A DNA stretch of 64,000 bases from Pohlia nutans (GCA_022496805.1 CM040103.1:2560001-2624000); one strand, 5' to 3'. Shown: positions 13,501 to 25,784, numbered from the stretch's first letter. The notes: a model not told the origin generated them from the sequence alone. Program-made: numbers and translations.

Positions 13501-16500
13501 AAGTGTAGTCTTTTAAAAACCAGTTTTTAAATTTTAATAATTAGAGATTAAGATGAAGAATGTTCACAAACCTTTTCGAGGTCATGCTTGATGGGGTCTA
13601 TGATGTTCTTGGTACTGTAGTGTACAGAATGCTCTTTGGACTTGGACAACTCAAAGGGGTCGTATGTCTCATTGATGATGTCTCGGAAAATCCTCCTCTC
13701 ACCAACAGCCTTCGCATACCGATCTTGCTCATACCCTGCATGCCTCGTCCATCTAAATTGGGTTACGGGCTCGCTTAACCCCTGAACGTCCTCACCCCCC
13801 TCCAGATTTGGAGAACACAACCTCAAATATGCCATGAATGTGATCAACAATGTTTTCTTTTCCTAGCTATATTTCGTCAGATTTCTCTACAATATATGGC
13901 ATTTCTCTTTTGCTAAGGGAAAAAATGAGAAGATTTTGATTTTCTTTGCCAGATTTTCTCTATATTTTTTTGTGAAGAAAGCTAGATTTTGTGAAGAAAA
14001 CTACCAAAATATGAAGAAACTCTATCAAAATATAATTGTAAGCTTAAGATTTTCCCAAACATTATTTCCCAATTTTTTTTTACGCCGCCAGTTAGGCTTC
14101 AAGAAAAAAACAAACACAGGAGTAGACGGAGTGTGGTAAGGAGACGCACGTAGTTTACTGGAGATGTGGCGGGGCGAGAGTTTGCGGAGGTTTTCGCTGA
14201 TCTGGTCCTGGATGTTATGGTACACTTGGTGCTCCCATGACTTGTACAGCCCCGCTTGCTTGTCCGAGTGGCAATGCTTCTCACGTGTGAGCAGTTCATG
14301 GGTGTCCTTCATCACGCCATCCTCGTTGGCCATTCCCCCAAACACGTCTTTCATCAGCTTCTGGAACTCCGCCTCCTCCTTGGCCTCCCGCAATGCTTGC
14401 GCTTTCAGAAACGCCTGCATACACGGCCTTAGCTTGTCATTTCATTCTTTCGGGACACATGTAGTATCGGGAACCTCACCTTGGCAAATGTACCCCCTGG
14501 CTACATTCTACAGGGGATGATACTCGGGAAGTTCCCGATAATACATTCTAGCTAGCCCATTCCTTCAAATCGATCTATTCTTCATAGACACTACAAAGAG
14601 AAGGCGTCGCCTTTCACTCCTGTGAGTCAAACGGCGCCACTTCGCACTCACCAGATTATTGGTTGGACTTGGTGAGTGCGATTCGCCATGTAGGTCAAGC
14701 ATGTATAGTAAAAAGCAAGGATCCTCGAGAGTGAGAAACAACGCCTCTGCTGGTAGTGAGACTAGATAATCTTTGAAATTGGAGAAGCTAGATTATTTAG
14801 TCTATCGTGTCAACTTCTCCTATTGAATCACAAACATTCACTTCATGTACTTTTGGTTGATCTAAGGGCTTTCATTCAACAACAACGTTAGAAGGAATAA
14901 CTTTCTTTTGACCCACTAACCAAAACACTATAGAGCTACTTCAAAATCACAACATTTGGCATTATGAACTGGATATGTTGGAGAAGATTGTTGGACATAA
15001 TGCCAAGTTGTGATATTGAATTACAAACGTTTCACTTGATGTCTTTCTAGGTGATCCTATGGCTACCATTCAATAATAAGAGTACAAGAAAAAACCTCCT
15101 TCTAATCCACCAACTAGAACACTACAAAGTTATCTCAAAATCACAACTTGTACCAGAAGAAAAGCTATTGATAATCCATAATCTACTATATAACATATAC
15201 ATTCCATGCATGCACACATTTAAAATGGTTTCACCATTAGAACTGTCGTGCCAAACTCCGGCTAGGGCCAACCTAGTGTTCATATGTTTAAAACAAAGAA
15301 TGAAACTAACACGAATTGCGTTAAAATGCCTTTATACTAAGGCGTGTTTCTATTATTGCCCACACAAATTTTTACTAGTTTTGGTATTATGGTTGTATGA
15401 GCTTCATATTAATATAATAAAATTTCTTTGCCTCATAGGCAGCATAAGACAAGACAAGTACAATATTCTAGGATTTGGAAGAGACTCAGCTTTTGAAGGT
15501 AGAGCCATAGAAACTAGGCCGAGAAACTGACTCACAAATATAAACATTTCTAAAAAATGTGACTGCGGATGTCTTTTGCAAAAGGAGGTTGGGGCAATGA
15601 TGATGAGGAGACTAGCAACTTGTAAGGAAACTAGGAACATTATTGGGATGTATTTATAACATCTTTGTAGTTATGCGTTATGACACATGAATGTTGTTGC
15701 AACATGTTAGAATGACATATGCATGTGGTTTCACTGCATTCTACAACAATGTTACGCACTCTTACACAACATTATGTAGCCCTAGTCAATTTTACTCTCC
15801 ATAACAATGCCAAGAGTTCTTTTACTCTCAACAAAAGTCCTTTTATTCCTGACATGAGTCTGATTATTTCAAGCAACAATCTCTTATTTTGATTTAAGTA
15901 TTTCTTTTTTGATTGCCATCTACATTGAAGAACTGTAGAAAAAGGAAATGAGCTCTTACATCTTAAGGTAGATGACCCAATAACCGACGTGTACCATAAA
16001 CCAACAATATCTTTAACAGGTGTTCATTGAAAGCTTCAAATTCTATATCAGTACTAGATTTGCGGGAAAAGTGTTAGGCCATCCACTATATGGAAAGTGT
16101 TGTTCTAAGCACATGTGATGTAATGACAAGAGAGAAGGGTTAGTAGAGCCAAATGACCTCATACTCCTTCTCGGAATGATTGACAAGGTCGCGGGGCATG
16201 GGCCGGCCCGTCCATTTGCGACACATCCACCCTCCTCCCTTCTTCCTATGAAGGCGCCCCTCAGGATCCACAATCCTGCAGAAATGCTGCACACTTCATG
16301 TGGTCAAGGCATTGACATACATACATAAAGTCACATGCATCTCAAAACCTTGTTGCCATGCAACCTTCAAAACCTCGTCAACACTTGCTCTTGTGTCTAA
16401 AGTACCACCTTCACAACTCAAACTATATATTCTACATATATATGTATGTATATGTATCTATGTATATTTTGTCCATCCCTGCAGTTTTTCTCACATGCAT

Positions 16501-18452
16501 GCACTCACATCTTCTCTACTCTTTTCAAAATGATGTAAACCTGCACCTATCAACTGTTTTCTTGCGCTACACGAGAAATGCAATCATGAGGAAGCAATAC
16601 TTTCTGATCCACCAACTCTCCATGGCATTAAGTACGTCATCTCCCCTCCATGTTTAAAAATGCAACTTTTGGATTCACATCACGGAGTTGATTAAAATTC
16701 AAGAGTACTGTCATTGGAAGAAAATCATGGTATTGTTTGATGTGCTTCCAACAACAATACTCTCAAGTCATTTGAAGGAAATCTAGACAGGCTCAATAAA
16801 ATCTAGATTTGTATCTTGTATCATGTGTGACATTCTGATGCGCTTAGATCCAAAAGTTTGAAGGTTTGCTGAGTCAAGTGCCAGAGATGCACTCTCAGTA
16901 CTTGAGTTCACTCCTTTCTCTTCCATGATCTGTCTTCTTGGCTTGGCACTAGAGTTAACAGAAAAGAAGAGAGAATACACGCTAGGTAAGGTGAGTTTGA
17001 CCCGTATATAAGGCAGCCAAGCAAACTAGCATGGTTTCCAGAGAATCCAAAATAGAAAGGAGGGTGCACTAGTTTTGCCATCACAAAGGTGACGAAACTG
17101 AGCCTAAGGTGAGTTCACAAAGAGCCAAGGCTTGGAGGCTAGGAGGCTAATTTGAGATTAGGTGAGTTCACAGAGAGTCAAGGCTTGGAGGCTTGGAGGC
17201 CAATTTGAGATTAGGTAGCTCTGACAACTTGGACTAACTTGCAAAGCTCATATCTAAAATTGAAGTTAGAGGGTGTTGGGTATACTATTTGCATTGATTT
17301 TGGTTACACTCAAAGAGGACATAGACTATGCTTTCTTGATATTTTGGGGGTCACATTACTGTTGTGATTTTGGTTAACTCAAGTATCTTCAAAAAGCCAA
17401 ATAGTGTTCATGTTGCACCAATGACCCATTGTTCGGTGGGCACTGGCTCATTGTCAAGACAAACAGACACTTTATTCACGCTCGCCTTGAAAAAGGTCCA
17501 AAGTTTCTACTAGCAACAGATGTGTCATTTTTCACTTACTATAAATGAGAAAGGAATGAAACTACGCCAGGCACATGGGTTGTGTCAATGTTGGTGAGTG
17601 GTTTTGGTCACAAAAAGACAAAAATCTAGGCACAATATTCCAGTCACTGTTCATTGTTTCCACAAAATGGGGAATGAAAAACAACAGTTATGCTACTACA
17701 CTAAGTAGGTAGATTAGTGTTAGATACACTAATTTACATAAACGTGTTGTAAGTTTTTACTGTTGACCAATTTTTTTACCCTCTATATTGGTCAAGATGG
17801 GGATCTTTCAATAGTATTGGAATCAATGACTTTAGTAAAAACTAATTTCGAGAGTAAAAATCTATAATATTTTCAAATCTTGTAAATATCCAACACTAAT
17901 CTACCTGTCCATGTTGAGAAATAGTGTCTGCAACCGGATTTTTTTTTTTGATGAATTGGGAAAGGATGGAATAGTTACCTTTTTGTCCCCAGAGGCCACA
18001 GCTTTGTGCAACCGGTTGTGCGTGGGCGGGCCAGGCTTCTCGCCCTTGCACTTCTGCGGCACCACGGAGTAGTGCGGCACGCGCTGCGTCCAGTCGCGCG
18101 CGTCGGGAGCCAGCGCGTCCACGTACGGCGCGCTGGCGTCGCGCTCGTCCAGGGGCTTCAGGTGGTTGCTCCGGTAGAAGGGCTTCCGAAACTCCCCGAA
18201 CTTCACCGTCGTCGTCCCGTCCGGCCCCACGCCCACCTCCGGCCGCGCCGCGAATCGCAGCACCTTCTTCGTCCCGTACACGCCCGGCGGCCTCCATATC
18301 CCCTCCGGCTGGGAGATTCGCACCGGCCCGTTCGGGTACCACGGCTTCGGCTTCGTCGGGTCCGGGTCCCAGACGAACTCCGGCGGTACGTAGTCCGGGT
18401 CCCAGGAGCCTCGCTTGTCCTCCTTCTCCTCCTCGTACCCCGGCTTCGGCAT
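10567..18452 (-). CDS. unrecognised 467-aa Trp/Pro-rich protein, seven exons
   Basis: Exons in transcript order: 18452-17979, 16286-16158, 14414-14159, 13735-13572, 12686-12517, 11574-11484 and 10686-10567. Every junction is GT-AG and the phases agree (0, 0, 1, 0, 2, 0), so the model is well supported although I do not recognise the family. The protein starts MPKPGYEEEKEDKRGSW and is rich in Trp, Pro and charged residues (VPPEFVWDPDPTKPKPWYP, IWRPPGVYGTKKVLRF). The middle exon is helical (REAKEEAEFQKLMKDVF, then KSWEHQVYHNIQDQI). Exon 6 has VFWNGEWRWLKEYW and the protein ends STENPWF. There is no signal peptide or membrane segment. The style recalls axonemal microtubule-associated proteins, a weak impression only. 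Exon 1 is very GC-rich. Introns hold several MITEs, and the 5' end is tandemly repeated upstream. Confidence 0.75.
11728..12284. mobile_element. TTAA-flanked MITE, family A copy 1
   Basis: A 557-bp element with TTAA at both ends; ends read TTAACCCCTAAACGTTC and GGACGTTTAGGGGTTAA, a near-perfect inverted repeat. The interior is AT-rich and non-coding. Relatives at 25204-25784 (same orientation), 38320-38894 and 41926-42499 (inverted) share internal sequence, including AATTACAAATAAGATATT. It sits between exons 5 and 6 of the Trp/Pro gene. Confidence 0.88.
12984..13091. mobile_element. CACTA-type MITE, copy 2
   Basis: A 108-bp element begins CACTAGTAGAAAAGGTGGC and ends CCTTTTCTACTAGTG. The flanking triplets are ATA and AGG, so no target duplication survives. 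It lies in an intron of the Trp/Pro gene. About 80 bp downstream is a run of 22 A residues (13174-13195). Confidence 0.8.
13775..13812. mobile_element. solo end of a family A TTAA element
   Basis: TTAACCCCTGAACGTCCTC followed by acccccctccagatttgg matches the left end of family A (11728, 25204). No partner end is found within several kb, so this is a truncated remnant. It lies about 40 bp upstream of the exon 4 acceptor of the Trp/Pro gene, where it could overlap branch-point or pyrimidine-tract sequence. Confidence 0.6.
14632..14688. repeat. GC-rich hairpin in intron
   Basis: TCGCACTCACCA at 14642-14653 pairs perfectly with TGGTGAGTGCGA at 14670-14681 across a 16-base loop, and the flanks extend the pairing (GGCGCCACT / GATTCGCC). 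It is isolated in AT-rich intron sequence. It may be a foldback transposon end or simply an RNA hairpin; no function can be assigned. Confidence 0.5.
14819..15145. repeat. diverged direct duplication in intron 2
   Basis: Two similar blocks of about 130-140 bp, at 14819-14960 and 15017-15145, share the order TTCACTT.ATGT, CATTCAA.AA, AAAACACTA.A and TCAAAATCACAAC. They lie in the intron between exons 2 and 3 of the Trp/Pro gene. No coding potential. Confidence 0.55.
17108..17213. repeat. 53-bp direct duplication
   Basis: Two tandem 53-bp units (17108-17160, 17161-17213) starting GGTGAGTTCACA and containing AAGGCTTGGAGGCT, with only a few differences. They lie in the first intron of the Trp/Pro gene and look like a young local duplication. 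Confidence 0.8.
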
Positions 18453-19530
18453 CTTGCCCTCCTTTTACACACTCTGAGAATAACCCTTCATTTCAATTCT
18501 TTCCTCCCAGTTCTTGCATTGCAAACTCATCCTACATTTCTCACAACAGGGTCATTTTAACCCCGCGAAGAAGCCTGAATTGGGTCTCATGATTTTCTTT
18601 CAGCACTTGTGAGTGGACTTCTTCTTTTTGTACAAATTTATTTCTGTCTTGAACCCAACACGTAATTAAACGATCTTCACCTCCTCATACCCCGGCTTCG
18701 GCATTTTGCCCTTTTACACAATCTGAGAATCCTTCATTTCAATTCTTTCCGTGCCAGTTCTTGCATTGCAAGCTCTTAGAACGTTATCCTACGTTTTTCA
18801 CAACAGAGTCAATTTAACCCCGCGAAGAAGCCTGAATTGGGTCTCATGATTTTCTTTTAGCACTTGTGAGTGGACTTCTTCTTTTTGTACAAATTTATTT
18901 CTGTCTTGAACCCAACACGTAATTAAACGATCTTCACCTCCTCATACCCCGGCTTCGGCATTTTGCCCTTTTACACAATCTGAGAATCCTTCATTTCAAT
19001 TCTTTCCGTGCCAATTCTTGCATTGCAAGCTCTTAGAACGTTATCCTACGTTTTTCACGACAGGGTCATTTTAACACCAAGAAGCCTGAATTGGGTCTCA
19101 TGATTTTCTTTTAGCACTTGTGAGTGGACTTCCTTTTTGTACAAATTTATTTGTCTTGAATCCAACGCGTAAAATGATCTTCACTCATTCTGGTGATATG
19201 AAATTTGAATTACAATCTGAATTACAATTTTCACGATATGATTGATTGAGTATGTCATTTTAAAACCATGAATATATTCTGGTTCCTTTAGGGGTTAATA
19301 CCATGAAATCTCTTTTTTAACCCCGCGAAGAAGCCTGAATTGGGTTTCATGATTTTCTTTTAGCACTTGTGAGTGGACTTCTTTTTGTACAAATTTATTT
19401 CTGTCTTGAACCCAGTACGTAGAACGATCTTCACTCATTCTGGTGATATGAAATTTGAATTACAATCTGATTGATTGAATATGTCATTTTAAAACCATGA
19501 ATATATCCTGGGTCAATACCGTGAAATCCC
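18429..19530. repeat. tandem array repeating the start region of the Trp/Pro gene
   Basis: Units start at 18429, 18681 and 18938 (252 and 257 bp apart), with a shortened fourth unit from about 19190. Units 2 and 3 repeat, on the minus strand, the gene's ATG and next codons (MPKPGYEE) at 18702-18704 and 18959-18961 and read into a stop within a few codons. Each unit also contains the 5' flank and the left part of a TTAA element (TTAACCCCGCGAAGAAG at 18557, 18814 and 19317, diverged at 19071). The promoter-proximal segment and initiator codon have therefore been amplified as a block. Confidence 0.88.
19071..19298. mobile_element. TTAA-flanked MITE, family B, within the tandem array
   Basis: A 228-bp copy runs from TTAACACCAAGAAGCC to GGTTCCTTTAGGGGTTAA. 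Its interior (CATTCTGGTGATATGAAAT, ATGTCATTTTAAAACCATGA) matches family B at 61888-62125 and 62626-62863. The truncated left halves at 18557 and 18814 show that the host DNA was duplicated in tandem after this family inserted. Confidence 0.75.
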
Positions 19531-20773
19531 TTTTGTATGAAGCTCAATCTCGTTGATTAGATAGAGAGATTCGACGCATCGTAATTGCTGCCATGATATA
19601 AATATCCTCTTTGGCTGAAGTTTGTACATGTGATCGGGAGCTTCGAGTTTGTGTGTGTAGTTTGATGTGGATGCTTTTTTTATGTAATTGGTTGTTGTCA
19701 TTTCAGTCGAGTTTGAACTCTCAATGATCGCCGTTGCAGTGAAATCTCTGTTGATTTATTCCTGCCATCATCCCAGTGACATAGTCGGCTCACTTGTTTT
19801 GTTGTTATCTGTTTTTGTGTCTGTTGCCACTGATCTCACAGTTTAATTAATGGGCGAGCTTCTTTGGTTGCTTTTTCCTGGATATATAATTATACACAAG
19901 TTTGCTGTTGTCATTGAATTCATGTACTTGGTTTTCGGATCATGTCGATCTCTCTCTTATCTCAAGAAAGCCATGGGCCAAGATTCTATGGATCCTGTTC
20001 TCTCAGCTCTTGCTTCGGAATGACACAAAGAATGCAGCTTCTGCACTGGAGTAGAAGCCCAAGGCAAAATCCAATATGGCACTTGCTTAAATGTGCTCAT
20101 ATTATATTTGACACCACGTAGAAGTTAAAACCTGTGCATCGATTGAACAAATGGCCGAATCACGAAGCTGAGCTTTTCTTTTTCTTCAGCTTCCTTGAAG
20201 AAATAAAAGTTTCCTCTCGTTACAAGCTGGGTGACGATGGAATTTTAGCAAATTCGTGATTCCACGACTGAATGAATCTTCCAAGAAAGAAAAGCACAGA
20301 TATATTTACGCAGGAAATGGAAGTGGCTGCAAGGAGAGCTAGCTTGAGTAAATGATGAGCACAAGAGACGGATCATGTACAATATCTGCAGGTGAATTAT
20401 AGAACCATAGAATTAATTCATCTGCAGATATATGAGATCTGCAGGTGAAGTGTAGAATCATAGAATTAATTCATCTGCAGGTATGTAAGATCTGCAGTTG
20501 GTGGTCCTCCGGAGGGGAGCAAATAATGATTGATGGCTGAAGAATATGAGCTTTCGATATGGGGAAGTTAGAAGGGGAGGCGGCCTGCAATATTGAGGCG
20601 AAAGGTTAGGGAAGGCTGGCGGCAGTCAGTAGTAAAACGGCCGGCGTCGTGTAGTGAGCCGGCCGGTACTTCACGTGAATTGCCGCCTGCAACGGTCCGC
20701 ATAATCCTGCGGCCTTGCGACTTCAATCCCAACCGTCTTGTACAACCTTTCATGAGAAGTAGACAGTGTAAGG
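19531..20773. other. intergenic region upstream of the Trp/Pro gene
   Basis: No gene seen. A tandem pair of about 53-bp units (ATCTGCAGGTGAA...CATAGAATTAATTC) lies at about 20384-20490. A GC-rich patch at 20575-20720 contains CCGGCCGGTACTTCACGTG but no convincing open frame. Confidence 0.5.
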
Positions 20774-20996
20774 TTAACTCCTAAACGTCTGAGCGTGCCT
20801 TTGCGGCCAGTAGAATATGTTGTATTTTGGTTGTATTTGGAATGAATCCACACCTTCAACGAGTTTGAGTTCAAAAGAGAAGTTGAAATTTAGATCGATG
20901 CGAGCTACTGAGATCGTAATTTAGAGTTTCTTGTTGGTAGCAAATCCCAATTATACGACAACGTATATACTATCCCATGGGACATCTAGGGGTTAA
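20774..20996. mobile_element. TTAA-flanked MITE, family D copy 1
   Basis: A 223-bp element starts TTAACTCCTAAACGTC and ends GGGACATCTAGGGGTTAA. The interior (TAGAATATGTTGTATTTTGG, ACGTATATACTATCCC) is shared with 21016-21249 and, inverted, with 61664-61891. Non-coding. Confidence 0.8.
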
Positions 20997-21015
20997 GGGG
21001 TACAGTTGTCGTTAG

Positions 21016-21249
21016 TTCAACCCTTACACGTCTGAACGTGCCTTTGCAACCAGTAGAATATGTTGTATTTTGGCTGTATTTGGAATTAATCCACACCTTT
21101 AATGGGTTTGAGTTTAAAAGAGAAGTTGGAATTTAAATCAATGCGGTTCTAGTGAGTTATTGAGATCCCAATTTAGAGTTTCTTGTTGCTAGAAAATCCC
21201 AATTATACAATAGTGTATATACTATCCCCATGGGACATTTAAGGGTTAA
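21016..21249. mobile_element. TTAA-flanked MITE, family D copy 2
   Basis: A 234-bp relative in the same orientation only 20 bp from copy 1. The left border is mutated (TTCAACCCTTACACGTC) and the right border is intact (GGACATTTAAGGGTTAA). The shared interior and adjacency suggest either two insertions into neighbouring TTAA sites or a local duplication. Confidence 0.75.
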
Positions 21250-21602
21250 CCCTTAAACCACAAAGCAAGCCCCATGGGCTTTATTTCCAAGGAATCTTGC
21301 TTCTAGTAGGAACACTACTTAACTCCTTCGAACCATACATAGATCATTGGATGCACAACAAGGTGAGGCATCTGATGTGCTCAATTGCTACAACAAATTT
21401 TTCCGTGCTTGTTTGCAATGTCTAAATCAAAGGTTTTGGAGGATCATTTGATTCTTGCCCAAGTACTCAATTTATTCCTCATGTGCTTGTTCCTTTGTTG
21501 TGATTGGTCATGCACCCATGCCCGGCCTAAATATATAACCCTTATTCTTTTAGAGATCCTCCGGTTGCCCACCAAGGACCTGAAATGTCGTTTAAGGGTT
21601 AA
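21246..21602. mobile_element. TTAA-flanked element abutting family D copy 2
   Basis: A 357-bp element from TTAACCCTTAAACCACAAAG to ATGTCGTTTAAGGGTTAA. Its left TTAA is the right TTAA of the element at 21016-21249. The interior is unlike the other families seen here. Non-coding. Confidence 0.65.
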
Positions 21603-24010
21603 GCATTTCAACCTACATGGAATGCTAATTTTTAATGATAGAAAATTGCACCTCATAAAACTTTGGGTTTAATAACCAAGCTCAATTTTTAATTAATTTT
21701 TTCATAATGTATGATTTTGTTATAAATTTTCAGTTTTAATATGCATAAACCACTATTGATGTTAGTAGGTGTACCAATAACAGTTTTTCATTTCTAATCC
21801 AATTAGATTGCTAACTTGGTATTCATAATTAATGCTTGTGATAACTAGATTGGGAACTCTTGAAGTTGAAACTGGTACTTTTATAGGTGACCGCAATTGG
21901 TACCTAATAGTTTTTGGTGCTTCTATCTTACCTGTACACTCCTAACATTAAATTGCTTCCTCATCCATGCAAGAAATCTTTACTCATGCCTAAATGCCTG
22001 CAATGAAAACATGCATATGTTTAGACTTTGGTGTGGGGTCTTGAACAAACATACTTTTCATTCACCAGCTTTCCAAAACAGTAAGAGGTGTCACACCTCT
22101 TCAATCCGAGAAGTTTGAATCTGTGAAGATTGAGAACCTATGGAAAAAGTCGTGGAGCCAACCTTGGCCATTCTCTGTGAAGAAGTTGTACCTCCCTTTC
22201 AAGCCGTGTGAAGAATGAGAATGGCCATGGCTTCTCAATCTTCTTCATGGCTTCTCAATCTCCATGCCCATTCTCCACCTCTAGAGGACAATGAAACTTC
22301 TCAATCTTCGGAGAATGGGTCCTCCACGATTCAAGTAGAAAATGTCACGTACACATTATTTGAAGATTGAGAATGGGAAGAAAAAGTTGTGATACCCTTA
22401 CTTCTCCATAGTCATCGTCATCTCCTTCCTTTTTGTTGCCATCACCTTATTCTTCCTCTTCGTGGTCACCTTCCACTTGGTTGTCTTCTTCTTCTTGAGT
22501 TCTTGGAATCATGATCTCTTTAAACTTAGAAAACTCCTTTTCTAATAAGAAATAGAATCGGACCTTTCGAAAGGATCTTGTTTCCAACAATATCCCTCAC
22601 AAATGGGTCCAAGTCATGTGGAAAAATTGGTCTCCTATTCCTCAGAACATCATCAAATGTTTTGTCTTGTAGGAACTGAGCCTTCATATGGAATGAGTCT
22701 ATAGCAAGTTGAAACTTAACTACCATCCTACATGTTTAGTTTTGGCGGAAGTTAAATTATTTTTCCAAATGCCAATTCTCTAGAAAATTAAAAGAGATAT
22801 TTGCCGAAATTTCTAAGAAGATATGTTTACATGGTTTCAAAGGGAATCTGGCTAGTAGAGATCAAAACCGCATGCATTGAGGAATTGATAGTTGGGAGTC
22901 AATTAGCACCCACAAGCTCTTGACTGTGGTCATTTTTTGTCTGTATTTGTAACCTACCGAAATTGAAAATAACTCCAAATTCAATGCCGAACTTCTTTTT
23001 CATTTTTAATTAAATATTCGGGAGCCAACTACTGAAGCTAAATAGGCACTAGTAGAAAAGGTGGCATTGCCGAGGGAGATGCCCAAGCAAAGTGGTATTC
23101 AATTCCACGCATGCACGGTGACTTTACCTGGGCATCTCCATGGGAGCGCCATATTTCTTACTAGTGAGGTTAGGACGGTATACACATTTGTTTTAGTAGT
23201 GATATCTACTTTTGGTGACACAACATTATCCTTGGAGAATGTTTGGTGCTCTCCCATGCCTAACACCCCTCCAGAACATTCATAATTGATCATTTCTAAA
23301 ATTACTATGCTTCTCGGCAGTTCGTCAATGAACTTTTTTTTTCAAAACAAGCATGTTTGAAGCTTTAAGATTTTGATGTATATGATGTTCATTTTGTGCA
23401 AACTAACAATGTATAAAGCTATTCTATATATTAACATCACAACTTGTTAAATGGTGGCTTTTGGTTCAAAACCACCTAGTTTACAATTTTGAAGATGATT
23501 TCTTCAACACTTTTTAGCAAAATTTAATAGGTCTCATCATCAAGATAGCAAATCTGTTCTTCAAGTTCTTGTCTTTCAACACCACTGCATCAACCATGAT
23601 ACGAATGCATGTCGGAAAGAGACTCAACAAAACAATGGGGGGGGGCATCCATGAATCTATGAGGCTATTGGCGTTGAAGTATAGGCCAATCCATTTCAAC
23701 AGGGGCTTTTGGGGTGTAAAGGTGAGGATGAAGCCCGAGGCCTTTTCACCCAAAGAGCCCAAGGTTAAAACGTATTAATTGCCTTGAATAAAGCACTCTT
23801 AGAAAATTACTTTCTGATATTCAGAATGGATGGATGAATTTGGATTATGCCCAAATTCCCTCGAGAAGTCCTAAGCCCTAATAATGAGTTAAAAGGCCAC
23901 ATAAAATGCATTCCCCGAGATGTATTCTAAATTTTTTTCAAAGTGCTTTATGAGATTAGAAGGCATAACCTTCCCTTTAACACCTTCAACATATGGTGTG
24001 CACTATATTT
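21603..24010. other. AT-rich intergenic DNA left of the large transposon
   Basis: Mostly non-coding. A 66-codon minus-strand frame at 22526-22726 (containing FPHDLDPFVRDIVGNKIL) has protein-like composition and is followed by a Glu-rich stretch, so it may be a remnant of a transposon or host exon; I do not recognise it. 22200-22330 has repeated CTTCTCAATCTTC motifs. A CACTA-type MITE lies at 23047-23166. Confidence 0.45.
23047..23166. mobile_element. CACTA-type MITE, copy 3
   Basis: A 120-bp element from CACTAGTAGAAAAGGTGGC to TTTCTTACTAGTG, flanked by AGG on both sides (23044-23046 and 23167-23169), giving a 3-bp target duplication. The interior carries GAGGGAGATGCCCAAGC and its partner on the opposite arm. 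Confidence 0.85.
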
Positions 24011-25203
24011 AGGGCCGGTTTAGACTAAAGCGAGAAGTGCACTAGTCGGTCAAAACGTTTTGTCCAAGATATGGTTATTTGAGGCAACCAATGGGATGCT
24101 AAACAAGATGGAAAGACAACAAAATAATGCCTAATTAAGATCAAGTTTCTTGGGCAACCTCAAAGCCTCGGACATGAAACTTGACTTGTGGAGAACTTCA
24201 ACTTGATTAAAATGCTATTTTTGTGAAAAAATTTGAATTGTACAATTATGAGCTTGCTATGTTACAAAAGATATTGTGATGGTTGGTTCATCCTCATTCT
24301 GGCTTCTTTCTAACTCCCTTGCAAAAAGTATTGCCACATTAGCAGCCATGCTATTTTCTCATTTATACTTGAAGTTCTCCACCGGATAAATCTTGGCCGT
24401 GGCATTAGAGAAAAAATGAACCCTCAAATGGGCCTCCAAGTTTTGACACTTGTAGCTATTTTTGGGGGGCTAATGGGGTAGGGTAAGGACCTCTTTTCTG
24501 ACAAGAAAGTGTCCATATTTTGGGTGAATTTTGGACATTACATGCAAATCTTCAAGTTTGGCAGAAGTATAATCCAATTTTCTATAATTCTAATTGTACC
24601 ACAGATGGGTACAAGGTGGAAGCCCATTAATTAAATCAATTTTTTTATTACACATGTCACTTACTGCTTAAATTTAAAAAAATATAGAATCTCAAAGTAC
24701 CACTATACTACATATAAGAAATCGCTCCTTGTACCTCAGCCCGTGACTCTCTTGAGTACGTGCAACATATTGACCAATCACATTCGACACATACTGCTAG
24801 CCTTGACAACACAAGGGTGTGCATAGATAGGGGAATAGTGGCTACTTTGAACACAGAAGGACAATTTATAAGCAATAAAGGGAACCCATAAAGAGAGTTC
24901 TGAGGACCCATGTGAAGGATCATTTTTTCTATAATGTGTAAACCCCAATTGGTGAATAACAAAATTTTCTCCAATCATATTGCTTCATTTCCCTAAAATT
25001 CTTAACCGGTGAACTTCTCCACCGTAAACACCGTATTAGCAATTTATGCACTTGAGCAAGTGCATTGTTGGATTTAATTGGTTGGAGGCAAAACTGGCCA
25101 TTGTAGAATATTTAACCCCCCAAAAATTTTGAGGTTCTCAATTGCATGGACTTTCATGTACATAATTCATTTGATAATACTGACACACATAAGTTACAAA
25201 AAC

Positions 25204-25784
25204 TTAACCCCTAAACGTCCTCACCTCTGTCCAATTTGGGCAGTTTTGCAAAGAAGCATTATAAAATGCAACTAACATGAATATTTAAAATTTGATGTAT
25301 GAATAAAAGTTATACATCTTGAATTTTAGATCCAATCTATACGGTTAGATCTCTGATTGCTATCACTAATACTTTTCTATAAATTTTGAAACATAAAATA
25401 AAAAATTATTCTGTAATTTGATTACAAATAAGATATTTACAATATGGGGATGAAATTTGTTGTGATGGCTTATAATGTAGTACTCTAGGTGTAGTGATTT
25501 TTGGAGATTTTTCAGAGGCTTAATTTTATGAGTTTTTTTCTTCAAAAACACTTTTAGACTAAAATCTTCAAAATTTTGGGTGAAACACTGCAACACAAAA
25601 TGAGGCATACATTTTTCGATCAAAAACTGTTTGCTTTTCGATCGGATCACACACACATGAAACTAACTTCCCATAAAAAATTCAGTAAAAAAATCACACT
25701 ACAAAAAGTGCATGACGGATGAGAAACTACGGATGAAATCTGTACATCATGCAAAATATGCATGGTTAGGCAATTGGGGGTTAA
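25204..25784. mobile_element. TTAA-flanked MITE, family A copy 2
   Basis: A 581-bp copy, same orientation as 11728-12284, with TTAA at both borders. The left end TTAACCCCTAAACGTCCTC is intact; the right end is diverged (GGCAATTGGGGGTTAA). It lies between the left end of the large transposon and the 3' end of its minus-strand gene, so it probably inserted after the large element arrived. Confidence 0.85.

Noticed and set aside
18006..18560. A 184-codon plus-strand frame opposite exon 1 of the Trp/Pro gene
   Set aside because: High GC removes stops on the opposite strand; the minus strand has the phase-consistent seven-exon model.
24708..24978. Overlapping minus-strand frames near the left end of the large transposon
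   Set aside because: Short, AT-rich, two frames equally open, no motif; likely chance.
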